DNA of 64,000 bases from Brevibacterium limosum (lineage in GTDB: Bacteria; Actinomycetota; Actinomycetes; Actinomycetales; Brevibacteriaceae). A program made the translations under genes and the position numbers. The DNA lies in the NCBI RefSeq assembly GCF_011617705.1, contig NZ_CP050154.1:2666001-2730000 (forward strand), in the 5' to 3' direction. The notes below the pieces were generated by a model. It was not told the origin of the DNA and searched no databases. It saw nothing but the letters and a program-made list of their open reading frames with translations. Of this stretch, positions 41,606-50,460 are shown in pieces; position 1 is the stretch's first letter, and the number at the start of each line of letters is the position of its first letter.

Positions 41606-43234
41606 TCAGCCCACGGTGAATTGGCGGTCGTGGAACCCGGTTGCGGCACTCGGGATGGCGGGGCGACGCTGGGAGGTCTGCACCGTGCCTTCGGCGTCGA
41701 TGGCGCGCACCGTCACCGTATGCGTTCCCGCATCCAAGCCGGTGAACTCGCATCGCCATTGCCGCCAGGTGTCGTTGTCCAGCTCTTCGCTCAAGTCGGC
41801 TTCATGCCAATCACCGTTGTCGATGCGCACCTGCACCTTCCCGATTCCCGTGTGCTGGGCCCAGGCCATGCCCGCCGTGACCACTCGGTCGTCGCCCTGC
41901 GGCGTCACTGTGGCCCCGGGTCGGGGCACGTCGATCTGCGAGGCGACGAGCACAGGTCCGTGCGTCGACCAGCCGCGAGTCGTCCAATAGGCCTCCTTGT
42001 CCGCGAAGCGGGTGACTTCGAGGTCGGTCACCCATTTCGTGGCCGAGACATATCCGTAGAGTCCGGGGACGACGAGGCGCGCCGGGTAACCGTGGTCGCG
42101 CGGCAGGGCGTGACCGTTCATCCCTACGGCCAGCAGCGCCGCCCGGTCGTCGGTGAGGACTTCGAGTGGGCTCGAGGCGGTGAACCCGTCATCGGAGCCC
42201 GAGAGCACCATATCCGCACCGGCTGTCGGCTTCGTCCGTGCGAGCAGCTCCCGGATCGGATAGCCCAACCATTTCGCGTTGCCGACGAGGTCTCCGCCGA
42301 CTTCGTTCGATACGCACGCCAGGGTCACATAGTGTTCCTCCAACGGCAGGTCGAGCAGTTCGGCCATGGTGATCGTGACTTCGTGTTCGACGAGGCCGTG
42401 GATGCGCAGCTGCCAGGTCTCGGCGTCGATCGACGGTGGGATCAGTGCGGTGTCGATGCGGTAGAAATCATCGTTCGCGGTGACCAGCGGGGTCAGTCCG
42501 GACACGTCGAGTTCGGCTCCTGCTGGGATCGCCGGCGCCGAGGTGGCCGGTCGCGGAAGGACGAGTTTCGTCACCGTTCCTGCCGCACTGCGGGCCAGTG
42601 TGGCCGCGGACTGTCCGGCCGCGACGGCGGCGACGCCGACCGCGCTCAGGCCCGCGGCCAGCCCGAAGAAGGCCCGCCGCCCGGGTCGGGCAGGAGATTG
42701 GTCCTGCTTGCCGGTTCCCGCCTCCGCAGAGTCGGCCGTGGAATGGTCCGCAGCCGAGCCTGCCGAGGATGTGTCGGTCGAGCTTCCTCCAGCACGGTCG
42801 GGGACATCGGCGAGCCGGAGGAGTACGGCGAAAGCCACGGCACCGGCCGCGACTCCGCCGAGACTCGGTACGGTGGCCGGAAGTCCGACACCCGAGCTGA
42901 ATCCGACGACGGCCGGCAGCAGTGCGAAGCCGATGAGCAGGACGAGAGCGAGACCGCGGCGGCGGGCGCCGATCCACCCGATGATCGCCCCGAGACCGGT
43001 GCCGCCTGCGACGATGGTGATGACGAGGGCGAGTTTGTCGTGAGTGCCGAAGACTGCGATCGCGGACTTGATGAGAACGGTCGGCAGCAGCGGGATGAGG
43101 GCCTGGCCGATGAGCAGTGCCGGGGCTGACGCCGCTGCCAGTGAGAGAGCGATGAGTTCGGCGGCGCCGAAGTAGATGAGGGTGGCGACGATCCCGGCGA
43201 TCACGGAGGCCCATGTGCGTGGGGCGCTCGCCAT
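41606..43234 (-). CDS. Membrane-anchored sulfite-oxidase-like molybdopterin oxidoreductase
   Basis: A 542-residue protein in two parts. Residues 1-145 form about five membrane helices, followed by a Ser/Asp/Gly-rich linker to 185. There follows a second hydrophobic segment preceded by GRRAFFGLAAGL, which resembles a twin-arginine signal. The C-terminal molybdopterin domain has THGLVEHEV-like order (IHGLVEHEVTIT), a candidate molybdenum-binding Cys307 in TLACVSNEVGG, and an Ig-like dimerisation domain ending in DRQFTVG. Of two adjacent ATGs (43237, 43234) the second has the better spaced GGGAGGG. It probably acts outside the cytoplasmic membrane. The substrate is unknown. Confidence 0.82.
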   Translation of the reverse strand: MASAPRTWASVIAGIVATLIYFGAAELIALSLAAASAPALLIGQALIPLLPTVLIKSAIAVFGTHDKLALVITIVAGGTGLGAIIGWIGARRRGLALVLLIGFALLPAVVGFSSGVGLPATVPSLGGVAAGAVAFAVLLRLADVPDRAGGSSTDTSSAGSAADHSTADSAEAGTGKQDQSPARPGRRAFFGLAAGLSAVGVAAVAAGQSAATLARSAAGTVTKLVLPRPATSAPAIPAGAELDVSGLTPLVTANDDFYRIDTALIPPSIDAETWQLRIHGLVEHEVTITMAELLDLPLEEHYVTLACVSNEVGGDLVGNAKWLGYPIRELLARTKPTAGADMVLSGSDDGFTASSPLEVLTDDRAALLAVGMNGHALPRDHGYPARLVVPGLYGYVSATKWVTDLEVTRFADKEAYWTTRGWSTHGPVLVASQIDVPRPGATVTPQGDDRVVTAGMAWAQHTGIGKVQVRIDNGDWHEADLSEELDNDTWRQWRCEFTGLDAGTHTVTVRAIDAEGTVQTSQRRPAIPSAATGFHDRQFTVG

Positions 43235-43256
43235 CATGCCCTCCCTGTCCTCGTCA

Positions 43257-43577
43257 TCAGGCCAGATTTCGACGCAGACGCACGGCCGCCTCGGTGAGGG
43301 CGTTGATCCGGTTCTCGCGATCGGGCAGTGTCTGGGCCGAATGCAGTCCGTGTTCGAGGAGCACGACGACCTGGTCGGCGAGGTTCTGGTCGCCGAGTTC
43401 CGGGACCGGGCGAGAGTCCGAGCCGATCTGTGAGAATTCGGTCAGGGCCCCACGAATCGCTGCGCGTCTGCTCGGAGCCGGTGGGGCCGCCTCGTCGAGT
43501 TGGGCAGTGGTCAGGGAGATGATCCGGATGCGCAGACGGCGCACCTCGGTCTCGAGTTCCGCCGCTGCTGTGGTCAT
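43257..43577 (-). CDS. Hypothetical small protein upstream of the sulfite-oxidase-like gene
   Basis: A 106-residue charged, helical protein (ELETEVRRLRIRIISLTTAQLDE in part) without a signal peptide. It precedes the sulfite-oxidase-like gene by 19 bases on the same strand. The start chosen is ATG 43577; ATG 43601 in frame would add eight residues, and neither has a strong ribosome site. Not recognised. The Arg/Glu heptads suggest a coiled-coil start, and a regulatory or assembly role is possible but unsupported. Confidence 0.55.
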   Translation of the reverse strand: MTTAAAELETEVRRLRIRIISLTTAQLDEAAPPAPSRRAAIRGALTEFSQIGSDSRPVPELGDQNLADQVVVLLEHGLHSAQTLPDRENRINALTEAAVRLRRNLA

Positions 43578-43630
43578 GGACTCATGATAGTCCTCGTCCA
43601 TCGGAACTGCGGCGGAACTCGAGACGCCGC

Positions 43631-45148
43631 TCAGGTGTCGGCCACCCAGACGGTCATGGTCTCCTGATAGGTCTCCAGCGCTTCCGGGCCGTTGTCGCGG
43701 CCCCAGAATCCCGACTGTCGCATACCGCCGAACGGGGTGGCTTCGGTGCCTTCGCTGTAGCCGTTGACGGCGAGGGTGCCCACGCGGAGCCGGCTCGCCC
43801 ACCACCGCACTCGGGCGATGTCCTCGCACCACACGCTCGAGGCCAGCCCATAGGGTTCGCCGTTGATGAGGTCGACGGCGTCGTCGCGGCTGGTGCGCTG
43901 CAGCAGCTGGGTGACGGGGCCGAAGATCTCGCCGCGACCGAGTTCGCTGTCATCGGGCACGTTCTCGATGACGGTCGGCGGGTACCAGGTGCCCGTGTCG
44001 GGGACAGCGGCACGGGTGTTGAGGATCCGTGCTCCCTTCTCCACCGCTTCGTCGACCCAGGAGGTGATGCGGTCGTGGGCGCGGACGTTGATCACCGGCC
44101 CGACATCCGTATCGGCGTCGAACGGGTCGCCGACGGTGAGTGCTTCGGTCGCATTGATGAGCGCGGTGCGGAATTCGGCGAACCTCTCGTCATCGTCGCC
44201 GACATAGATCACCCGAGACGCGGCGGTGCAGTTCTGGCCGCTGGTGCCGAAGGCGGCACCGGCGATGTCGGCGGCGATGGCCTCGAAGTCCGTGGCGTGG
44301 GCGGAGTCGACGATGTAGCCGGCTCGTCCGCCGAGTTCGAGGGACACCTTCTTGAGGTTCGAACGGGCCGAGGATTCGAGGAAGGACCTGCCGACGGGGC
44401 CCGATCCGGTGAAGGTGAGCACGTCGATGCCCAGATGCAGCCCCATGGCGGCGCCGATGTCCGCGCCGGTGCCTGTCAGGACGTTGAGGATGCCGTCGGG
44501 CACACCTGCCTCGGTGGCGAGCTTCGCGAGGTGGAGGGCGCTGAGCGTCGAATCCTCAGAGGTCTTGACGACCATCGCATTGCCGGCGGCCAGAGCCGGG
44601 GCGATCTTCCAGCCGAGCATGGCCACGGGGTAGTTCCAGGGCAGGATCGCCCCGACGACACCACTGGGCACCTTCGTCACCCATCCCCACCCATCAGGGC
44701 TGCGCAGATACCGTCCGTCATCGCGGGAGATGAGATCGGCGCTGAGTCTGAGATTCGCGGCGACGTCGGGGACGTCTTCCTCGACGCTGCCGCCGGCGAC
44801 CTTTCCTGCTTCGATGCCGTCGAGATAGGCGATCTCTTCCGCGTCGGCTTCGACGAGGTCGGCGAGTCGGCGCAGCACCCGGGCCCGCAACTTCGCGTCC
44901 TCGGCCCAGTCGGTCTCGTTGAAGGCGGTGCGTGCTGTGGCGACCGCTTCATCGAGCTGCTGCTCGCTCGCCGCGGAGAGGCTGCCGATGACCGTTCCGT
45001 CGCTCGGTGAGATGAGACCGATCTCATCTCCGGTGCCGGTCACGGCTCGGCCGCCGATCCACTGTCCGAAGTTGCCGTCGATGATGGCCCGCACCGCGGT
45101 TCGACCGCGGTCGACGAGAGTGTTCGTCGCAGTTGTCGTGGTGCTCAT
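43631..45148 (-). CDS. Aldehyde dehydrogenase (NAD(P)-dependent)
   Basis: A 505-residue ALDH. Catalytic Cys307 lies in SGQNCTAAS, Glu271 in LELGGRAG and Asn172 in PWNYP; TFTGSGPVG is the cofactor loop. The start ATG 45148 overlaps the DapA-family gene stop by ATGA, so the two are translated together. Longer readings into that gene are rejected. In paired DapA/ALDH systems the lyase or dehydratase makes a semialdehyde or keto acid that the ALDH oxidises. The substrate is undetermined. Confidence 0.88.
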   Translation of the reverse strand: MSTTTTATNTLVDRGRTAVRAIIDGNFGQWIGGRAVTGTGDEIGLISPSDGTVIGSLSAASEQQLDEAVATARTAFNETDWAEDAKLRARVLRRLADLVEADAEEIAYLDGIEAGKVAGGSVEEDVPDVAANLRLSADLISRDDGRYLRSPDGWGWVTKVPSGVVGAILPWNYPVAMLGWKIAPALAAGNAMVVKTSEDSTLSALHLAKLATEAGVPDGILNVLTGTGADIGAAMGLHLGIDVLTFTGSGPVGRSFLESSARSNLKKVSLELGGRAGYIVDSAHATDFEAIAADIAGAAFGTSGQNCTAASRVIYVGDDDERFAEFRTALINATEALTVGDPFDADTDVGPVINVRAHDRITSWVDEAVEKGARILNTRAAVPDTGTWYPPTVIENVPDDSELGRGEIFGPVTQLLQRTSRDDAVDLINGEPYGLASSVWCEDIARVRWWASRLRVGTLAVNGYSEGTEATPFGGMRQSGFWGRDNGPEALETYQETMTVWVADT

Positions 45149-46041
45149 GCTGTGTGTTTCCTCTCCAGTTCGGCGATCGCGTCGAGCAGCGTCGCCAGTG
45201 CTTCGGGGCCGGCGGTCGGCAGGGGTGGACGCACGGGCCCCTGTTCGTGGCCGGACCGTCCGAGCGCCTGTTTGATGAGTGAGATGAATGCGGAGTCGTC
45301 CTCGATGAGCCCGAGAGCCGGCCCGAGGCTTCTCCATAGGTCGACGGCGCCGGCCCAGTCACCGCGCTCGGCAAGTCCCCACAGCCTCTGGCAGTGATCG
45401 GGCAGCAGCCAGGCGGACGCGGCCACCCAGCCGCTGGCGCCCTGGGCGAAGCCCTCGAGTGCGATCCCGTCGGCTCCGACGAAGATCTCGGTGTCTTCAC
45501 CGAGGCGGCTGCGCAGCTCCCGGATGCGGGTGGCCGCGCCCGAGGTCTCTTTGACGCTCCAGAGTCGACCGGTGTCCGTGAGCGAGGCGAGGTGGTCCGG
45601 GAGCAGGTCGGTGCCCGTGGAGTGGGGGTTGTTGTAGACCATGACCGGCAGTTCGGACGCCGTGAGGACCGGGTGAAGGGCGGCGATGACGGCTTCGGGT
45701 TCGAGCCCGCCGTAGAAGGGCGGGGTGACCATGACGGCGTCGGCTCCCCGTTCGGCGGCAGCGGTGATGTGGGCCGACATTTCGGCCGGAGTGTAGGCCA
45801 TACATCCGATGACCACGTGTGCCCGGCCGTCGACGGCAGAGACGATGGTCTTGATCTGCGCTTCCCGCTCGGCGGCACGCAGCGCCAGCGCCTCCCCCGT
45901 GGCCCCGAGACCGAGGAGACCGGTCACGCCCGAGTCGAGCACCTCCTCGATGCGGCTGCCCAGGGCGTCGAGGTTCTGGTCTCCGTCCTCGGTATAGGGA
46001 GTCGTCGGAACGGCGAACACACCGCGCATCGGATTCGTCAT
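45145..46041 (-). CDS. DapA/N-acetylneuraminate-lyase family enzyme
   Basis: A 298-residue class I aldolase/dehydratase of the DHDPS superfamily. The Schiff-base lysine is Lys164 (SVKETSG), the proton-relay Tyr136 is in VYNNP, and the pyruvate-binding loop GATGE is at 46-50. It is not necessarily lysine biosynthesis: fusion by overlap with an aldehyde dehydrogenase points to catabolism of a keto-deoxy sugar acid or hydroxyproline-type product. The upstream region (46042-46266) contains the 12-base string TGTGATCACTTT found at the CRP-type site at 10145. Confidence 0.85.
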   Translation of the reverse strand: MTNPMRGVFAVPTTPYTEDGDQNLDALGSRIEEVLDSGVTGLLGLGATGEALALRAAEREAQIKTIVSAVDGRAHVVIGCMAYTPAEMSAHITAAAERGADAVMVTPPFYGGLEPEAVIAALHPVLTASELPVMVYNNPHSTGTDLLPDHLASLTDTGRLWSVKETSGAATRIRELRSRLGEDTEIFVGADGIALEGFAQGASGWVAASAWLLPDHCQRLWGLAERGDWAGAVDLWRSLGPALGLIEDDSAFISLIKQALGRSGHEQGPVRPPLPTAGPEALATLLDAIAELERKHTA

Positions 46042-46347
46042 CGAATCGTCCTCTCTGACAATGAGAATTTTGGTCCGCTCTTCGACGATGAAGACGGTCC
46101 GCCGACGCAGTTCGTCGGTAACTCAGACGATAGGCAGAAAAGTGATCACAAGCAATGGGGAGGCCCGATTTCCGTCGCTCAAGGTGAAGCGCGAATATCG
46201 AACAGTGCACCTGCCGGCAACCGCGCTGCGCCTTGATCGACGGTCGACGAGCCGGAACACGGCGACGAAGGGCGGATCCCCACCTCGGGGATCCGCCCTT
46301 CATTCAGCGCTCGGTCGCAGCCCGTACGTATCGGCTGCGGGCCGCTC
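46042..46347. other. Intergenic region upstream of the dapA-type gene
   Basis: No gene is seen. It contains the element TGTGATCACTTT (minus strand, 46139-46150), identical to 10145-10156 but lacking the second TCACA half-site. It also contains the yccA terminator hairpins at 46267-46301 and 46316-46339. A run of AT-richer sequence near 46055-46085 may carry the dapA-type promoter; no exact hexamers are claimed. Confidence 0.45.
46267..46301 (-). terminator. Hairpin terminator of the Bax-inhibitor-1 gene
   Basis: The arms 46267-46281 and 46287-46301 are perfectly complementary over 15 bases with a 5-base loop. They lie about 50 bases beyond the stop of the minus-strand yccA-like gene. A second, shorter hairpin (arms 46316-46322 and 46333-46339) lies even closer to that stop. 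Confidence 0.75.
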
Positions 46348-47154
46348 TCAGTCTCTGAAGTAGGAGATGAGGCGCAGGATCTCGATGTAGAGCCACACGA
46401 GGGTGACCATGAGCGAGAATGCGCACATCCAGGAGTACTTCTCCGGGATCTTGTGCTTGACGCCCTCTTCGATCATCTGGAAGTCCATGATCAGCGTCAT
46501 CGCGGCGAGCACGGTGGCGACGATGCCGATGATGACACCGAGGGGGAACGTCATTCCCATGATGTTGATCTCGACGCTGCGGGCACCGCCGGTGCCGGTG
46601 AACATGGCGATGCCGAAGTTGATGATCGAGAAGATCGCGTAACCGCCGACGGCGATCATCATGAACTTCATCATCTTCGAGCCGTAGCGCACGCCCTTGA
46701 ACTTGAAGAGGGCGAGCATGACGCCGAAGACGCAGAGCGTGGCGAGCACGGCCTGGACGACGATTCCGGGGAACGCCGCCTCGAACATGGCGGAGATGCC
46801 GCCGAGGAAGACGCCTTCGAATGCGGCATAACCGATGATCAGGGCCTTGTTCGGTTCCCTCTTGAAGGCGTTGACGAGGCCGAGAACGAGCGCGATGAGC
46901 GCCGCGGGCAGAGCGAGGACGGGCACGAGCCAGCCGACGACGGCACCGGCGAGGAGGATGGCGAAGAGCACGCCGGTCTTCATCATCACGTCGTCGTAGG
47001 TCATCGCACGGTCGGCGACCTGGGGGCCTGCGTTGCGGTTCTCGGCGGCCGGTTGGTTGAACAGGTTGTTGAGTTCCTGATCGGACATGACCGGCTGATT
47101 GCGGCCGGCCTGGGCTCCCTGATTGATCGCCCGGTTCATCATGGGGTTACTCAC
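46348..47154 (-). CDS. Bax inhibitor-1/YccA family membrane protein
   Basis: A 268-residue protein with a 55-residue hydrophilic N tail (MSDQELNNLFNQPAAENR) and seven membrane helices. The BI-1 end reads IPEKYSWMCAFSLMVTLVWLYIEILRLIS (parts: WMCAFSLMVTLVWLYIEIL). The start is GTG 47154 (SNPMMNRAINQG) with AAAGGA upstream; an ATG at 47205 is in frame but has no site. BI-1 proteins are calcium-leak or membrane-quality-control factors, and their bacterial role is not settled. Confidence 0.88.
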   Translation of the reverse strand: MSNPMMNRAINQGAQAGRNQPVMSDQELNNLFNQPAAENRNAGPQVADRAMTYDDVMMKTGVLFAILLAGAVVGWLVPVLALPAALIALVLGLVNAFKREPNKALIIGYAAFEGVFLGGISAMFEAAFPGIVVQAVLATLCVFGVMLALFKFKGVRYGSKMMKFMMIAVGGYAIFSIINFGIAMFTGTGGARSVEINIMGMTFPLGVIIGIVATVLAAMTLIMDFQMIEEGVKHKIPEKYSWMCAFSLMVTLVWLYIEILRLISYFRD

Positions 47155-47378
47155 GGTCGAGATCCTTTCGATCTGAGCAGAATGTGCACAGCCGAGAGGC
47201 TGCACATATGTCGTTCACGGTCACAGTCTAACCGGACGGTCTGGACGGGAACTGTGGATTCCGGCCTGCGTCGCCCGACGTTGCATGATCGTGATGCTGT
47301 GGTGGACAACAGTGGGATCGGGGCGAGCATTCCCGGCGACCGACGCGGAGGTGATGTTCGGCGGACGGCCGATGCGGC

Positions 47379-48962
47379 TCAGCCCATGTGGTAGTGGGTG
47401 GCTGCGCCCGGTCCCCATGGGATTCCCGTGGCCCACCAGATGAAGAACAGCAGTCCCCAGAGGACGAACATGGCGAAGGACAGCGGAATCGTGAATGAGA
47501 GCACCGTGCCGATGCCCGCATCCTTCTTGTACCGCTGGACGAAGCCGAGGACAACGACGAAGTACGGGCTCATCGGGGAGATGATGTTCGTCGTCGAGTC
47601 ACCGATGCGGTAGAGCGCCTGAGTGGTCTCGGGGGCGATGGACAGGAGCATGAACATCGGCACGAGCACCGGGGCCATGAGTGTCCAGAGTCCCGACCCG
47701 GACGTGAGGAAGAGGGCGCCGAGCGCCACGAGCAGCCACCCGCCGAGCAGGATGACGAACGGGCCCGTGTTGAGCGCTCCGAAGACGTCGGCGCCCCTGA
47801 TCGCGAGAATCTCGCCGAGGTTGGACATCTTGAACAGGGCGAGGAACTGGCTGGCCGCGAAGAACAGGACGATGACCGGAACGAAGGGCAGCAGCCCCTT
47901 GCCCATCATCTCCGGAATATCGGCGGTGCGTTTGATCGATCCGGTCGCGTAGCCGTACACGATGCCGACGATGAAGAAACCGAAGCCGATGATCGCGGCG
48001 ATCCCGGCCATCAGTCCTGATTCTGGACCGAAGCCGCCGGCTTCGTCACGGAGGAACGATCCGGCGGGCCAGGCGAGCGCGAACAACACACCCGCACAGA
48101 CGACGATGCTGATGACGGCGATGACGATGCCGCGCTTCTCATTGGCGTCGAGGGCCATCTTGACGTCGAAGTTGTCCGGATCGTCGTCGGTCTCCTCGTC
48201 GAGTTCGATCTGGTCGGCTCGCTTGGACAGGACCAGCTCGGTCACCAGGGTCACGGCGGCGGCGACGACGAACATGGAGACGAAGTTGAAGTAGAAGTTC
48301 GCGACCGGGCTGACGGTGTAGTCGGCGTCGATGATCTGCGCGGCCGAGGTCGACAGGCCGCCGAGGATGGTGTCGAGCGAATTGACCATCGGCGCGGCCG
48401 AATACCCGCCCGAAGTCGCGGCGTACGCGACCAGGCAGCCGAGCAGCGGGTTGCGACCGACGGCTTTGAACGCAAGCCCGCCGAGGGGAATCATGATCAT
48501 GTACGAGGCGTCGGAGGCGATCGACGAGGCGGTTCCGGCCAGGGCGACGATGAACGTGATCCACTTCGGGGAGGCCCCGGCGATGGTTCCGCGCAGCATC
48601 GCCGGGATCAGGCCGGACTGCTCGGCCACGGCCACACCGATGAGGACGATGAGGACGAGTCCCAGCGGCGGGAAGGTGACGAAGTTGTCCGTGGCTCCCG
48701 CGACGATCTCACGCAGCGAATCGGTGGCGAAGAGGTTCGTCACCGTCACCTTCTCGTCCGTGGCCGGGTTGACGGCGTTGAGTCCCGTGGCCGAGAAGAT
48801 CGCCGAGAGGATCATGACGATGACCGCCAGCGACAGGAACAGCCAGAACGGGTGCGGCAGTTTGTTGCCGGCCTTCTCGATGATGACGAGGACGCGCATC
48901 AGCCAGTTCAGCTCAGGTCCGTCACTCCTCTTCTCTGCAGCTGCAGGTGTGGTGCTCGACAT
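47379..48962 (-). CDS. AbgT-family transporter
   Basis: A 527-residue membrane protein of the AbgT/MtrF family. It begins with a hydrophilic tail (MSSTTPAAAEKR), and the conserved LIVLIGVAVAEQSGLIPAMLRGTIAGAS (in part, GVAVAEQSGLIPAMLR), SYMIMIPLGGLAFKAVGRNPLLG (in part) and NIISPMSPYFVVVLGFVQRY (in part) fit the family. The start is ATG 48962 with GAGGAG upstream; ATG 49019 is in frame but overlaps the CRP-type site. It may import p-aminobenzoyl-glutamate or export sulfonamide-like compounds. Confidence 0.88.
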   Translation of the reverse strand: MSSTTPAAAEKRSDGPELNWLMRVLVIIEKAGNKLPHPFWLFLSLAVIVMILSAIFSATGLNAVNPATDEKVTVTNLFATDSLREIVAGATDNFVTFPPLGLVLIVLIGVAVAEQSGLIPAMLRGTIAGASPKWITFIVALAGTASSIASDASYMIMIPLGGLAFKAVGRNPLLGCLVAYAATSGGYSAAPMVNSLDTILGGLSTSAAQIIDADYTVSPVANFYFNFVSMFVVAAAVTLVTELVLSKRADQIELDEETDDDPDNFDVKMALDANEKRGIVIAVISIVVCAGVLFALAWPAGSFLRDEAGGFGPESGLMAGIAAIIGFGFFIVGIVYGYATGSIKRTADIPEMMGKGLLPFVPVIVLFFAASQFLALFKMSNLGEILAIRGADVFGALNTGPFVILLGGWLLVALGALFLTSGSGLWTLMAPVLVPMFMLLSIAPETTQALYRIGDSTTNIISPMSPYFVVVLGFVQRYKKDAGIGTVLSFTIPLSFAMFVLWGLLFFIWWATGIPWGPGAATHYHMG

Positions 48963-49018
48963 CAGGTCTCCTCGGTCGGGGGTGGCGCTGGCGAATGCGT
49001 TGAGCCGGGTGCCGCTCA

Positions 49019-49034
49019 TGTGAGTGCGATCACC
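49019..49034. promoter_or_regulatory. CRP/GlxR-type site upstream of the abgT-like gene
   Basis: TGTGAGTGCGATCACC is TGTGA-N6-TCACC, one base away from the full TGTGA-N6-TCACA. It lies about 57 bases upstream of the ATG 48962 used by the AbgT-like gene, so it could sit over or just upstream of the promoter. Confidence 0.5.
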
Positions 49035-49173
49035 TCAAGGAGCAAGTGTCACGGACAATCAGCGTTGTGTCACGGGAATCTCATATTCCGGATGCGCCGA
49101 GGAGGACCGTCGCATCCCTGCCGTGCCGAAGCTGTCGTGCACGAGCGCCTTCCGCTGGGGCGTGAATGCGAAA

Positions 49174-49207
49174 GGACGCCGATCGCAGTCAGCTGCGATC
49201 GGCGCCC
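49174..49207 (-). terminator. Hairpin terminator of the inositol-1-phosphate synthase gene
   Basis: Arms 49174-49188 and 49193-49207 pair over 15 positions with one mismatch and a 4-base loop. The hairpin begins about 16 bases after the minus-strand ino1 stop at 49223. Confidence 0.75.
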
Positions 49208-49222
49208 TCAGCGAATGTCAGA

Positions 49223-50308
49223 TCAGCGTTCGATGTCTCCGCGGATGAACGCTTCGACGGCCTCGTGGGCGGCGTCGTCGTCCTTCTGCTCCGGAGGCGA
49301 CTTCATGAAGTATGAGGAAGCGGAGATGAGGGCTCCGCCGATTCCGCGGTCGAGGCCGATCTTCGCCGCACGCACGGCGTCGATGATGACGCCGGCGGAG
49401 TTCGGCGAGTCCCACACCTCGAGCTTGTACTCCAGGGACACCGGGGCATCACCGAAATTGCGGCCCTCGAGGCGGACGAAGGCCCACTTGCGGTCGTCGA
49501 GCCATTCGACGTAATCGCTGGGACCGATGTGGACGTCACGGTCGGACAGCTGGGCGGAGGTGTTCGAAGTCACAGCCTGAGTCTTCGAGATCTTCTTCGA
49601 CTCGAGACGCTGACGCTCGAGCATGTTCTTGAAGTCCATGTTGCCGCCGACGTTGAGCTGGTAGGTCCGGTCGAGGACGACACCGCGGTCTTCGAACAGC
49701 TTCGCCATCACACGGTGGGTGATGGTCGCCCCGATCTGGGACTTGATGTCGTCGCCGACGATCGGGACACCGGCGGCACGGAACTTCTCGTCCCATTCCT
49801 TGGTGCCGGCGATGAACACGGGCAGGGCATTGACGAACGCGACCTTCGCGTCGATGGCGGCCTGAGCGTAGAACTCAACGGCCTGCTGTGAACCCACAGG
49901 CAGGTAGCAGACGAGCACATCCGCCTCGGCGTCCTTGAGGGCCTTGACCACGTCGACCGCGTCGCGGTCGGATTCGACGATCGTGTCGCGGTAGTACTCG
50001 CCGAGTCCGTCGAGGGTGGGCCCGCGCAGGACCTCGATGCCGGTCGGCTCCACATCGGCGAGTTTGAGGGTGTTGTTCTCGCTGGCGGTGATCGCCTCGG
50101 CGATGTCGACGCCGACCTTCTTGCCGTCGACGTCGAAGGCGGCAACGAAATCGATGTCACCGACGTGATAGTCCCCGAATTCCACGTGCATGAGGCCCGG
50201 GACCTGCGTCCCCGGGGACGCATTCCGGTAGTACTCCACGCCTTGGATCAGGGACGAGGCGCAGTTGCCCAGTCCGGCAATCGCGACTCGAATCGATTTC
50301 GTTCCCAC
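49223..50308 (-). CDS. ino1: myo-Inositol-1-phosphate synthase
   Basis: A 361-residue actinobacterial-type enzyme converting glucose 6-phosphate to myo-inositol 1-phosphate (NAD dependent), the first step to phosphatidylinositol and mycothiol. The nucleotide motif is [15 protein letters not shown], and [12 protein letters not shown] and [21 protein letters not shown] (in part, [11 protein letters not shown]) match the family. GTG 50308 has AAGGAG 5-7 bases upstream. The region 50309-50460 carries a TTGACG element on the minus strand near 50418 that may form the promoter; its -10 is unclear. Confidence 0.92.
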   Translation of the reverse strand: MGTKSIRVAIAGLGNCASSLIQGVEYYRNASPGTQVPGLMHVEFGDYHVGDIDFVAAFDVDGKKVGVDIAEAITASENNTLKLADVEPTGIEVLRGPTLDGLGEYYRDTIVESDRDAVDVVKALKDAEADVLVCYLPVGSQQAVEFYAQAAIDAKVAFVNALPVFIAGTKEWDEKFRAAGVPIVGDDIKSQIGATITHRVMAKLFEDRGVVLDRTYQLNVGGNMDFKNMLERQRLESKKISKTQAVTSNTSAQLSDRDVHIGPSDYVEWLDDRKWAFVRLEGRNFGDAPVSLEYKLEVWDSPNSAGVIIDAVRAAKIGLDRGIGGALISASSYFMKSPPEQKDDDAAHEAVEAFIRGDIER

Positions 50309-50460
50309 AATTCTCCTTTGTCTGTACGGGTTTCACCGAGCGGCGGGACTGTCCCCGCGGGCGGATCGCCCTGTGGGGCTTCGCTTCGGCCCCAACTATC
50401 CATAATAATGTCCGCGTCAAAAATGCCGGACACCGGCATCCGCACGCGGCTGCTGAGGAC

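Noticed and set aside
41621..43129. A 502-codon + strand frame
   Set aside because: It is antisense to the sulfite-oxidase-like gene, without domain or ribosome site.
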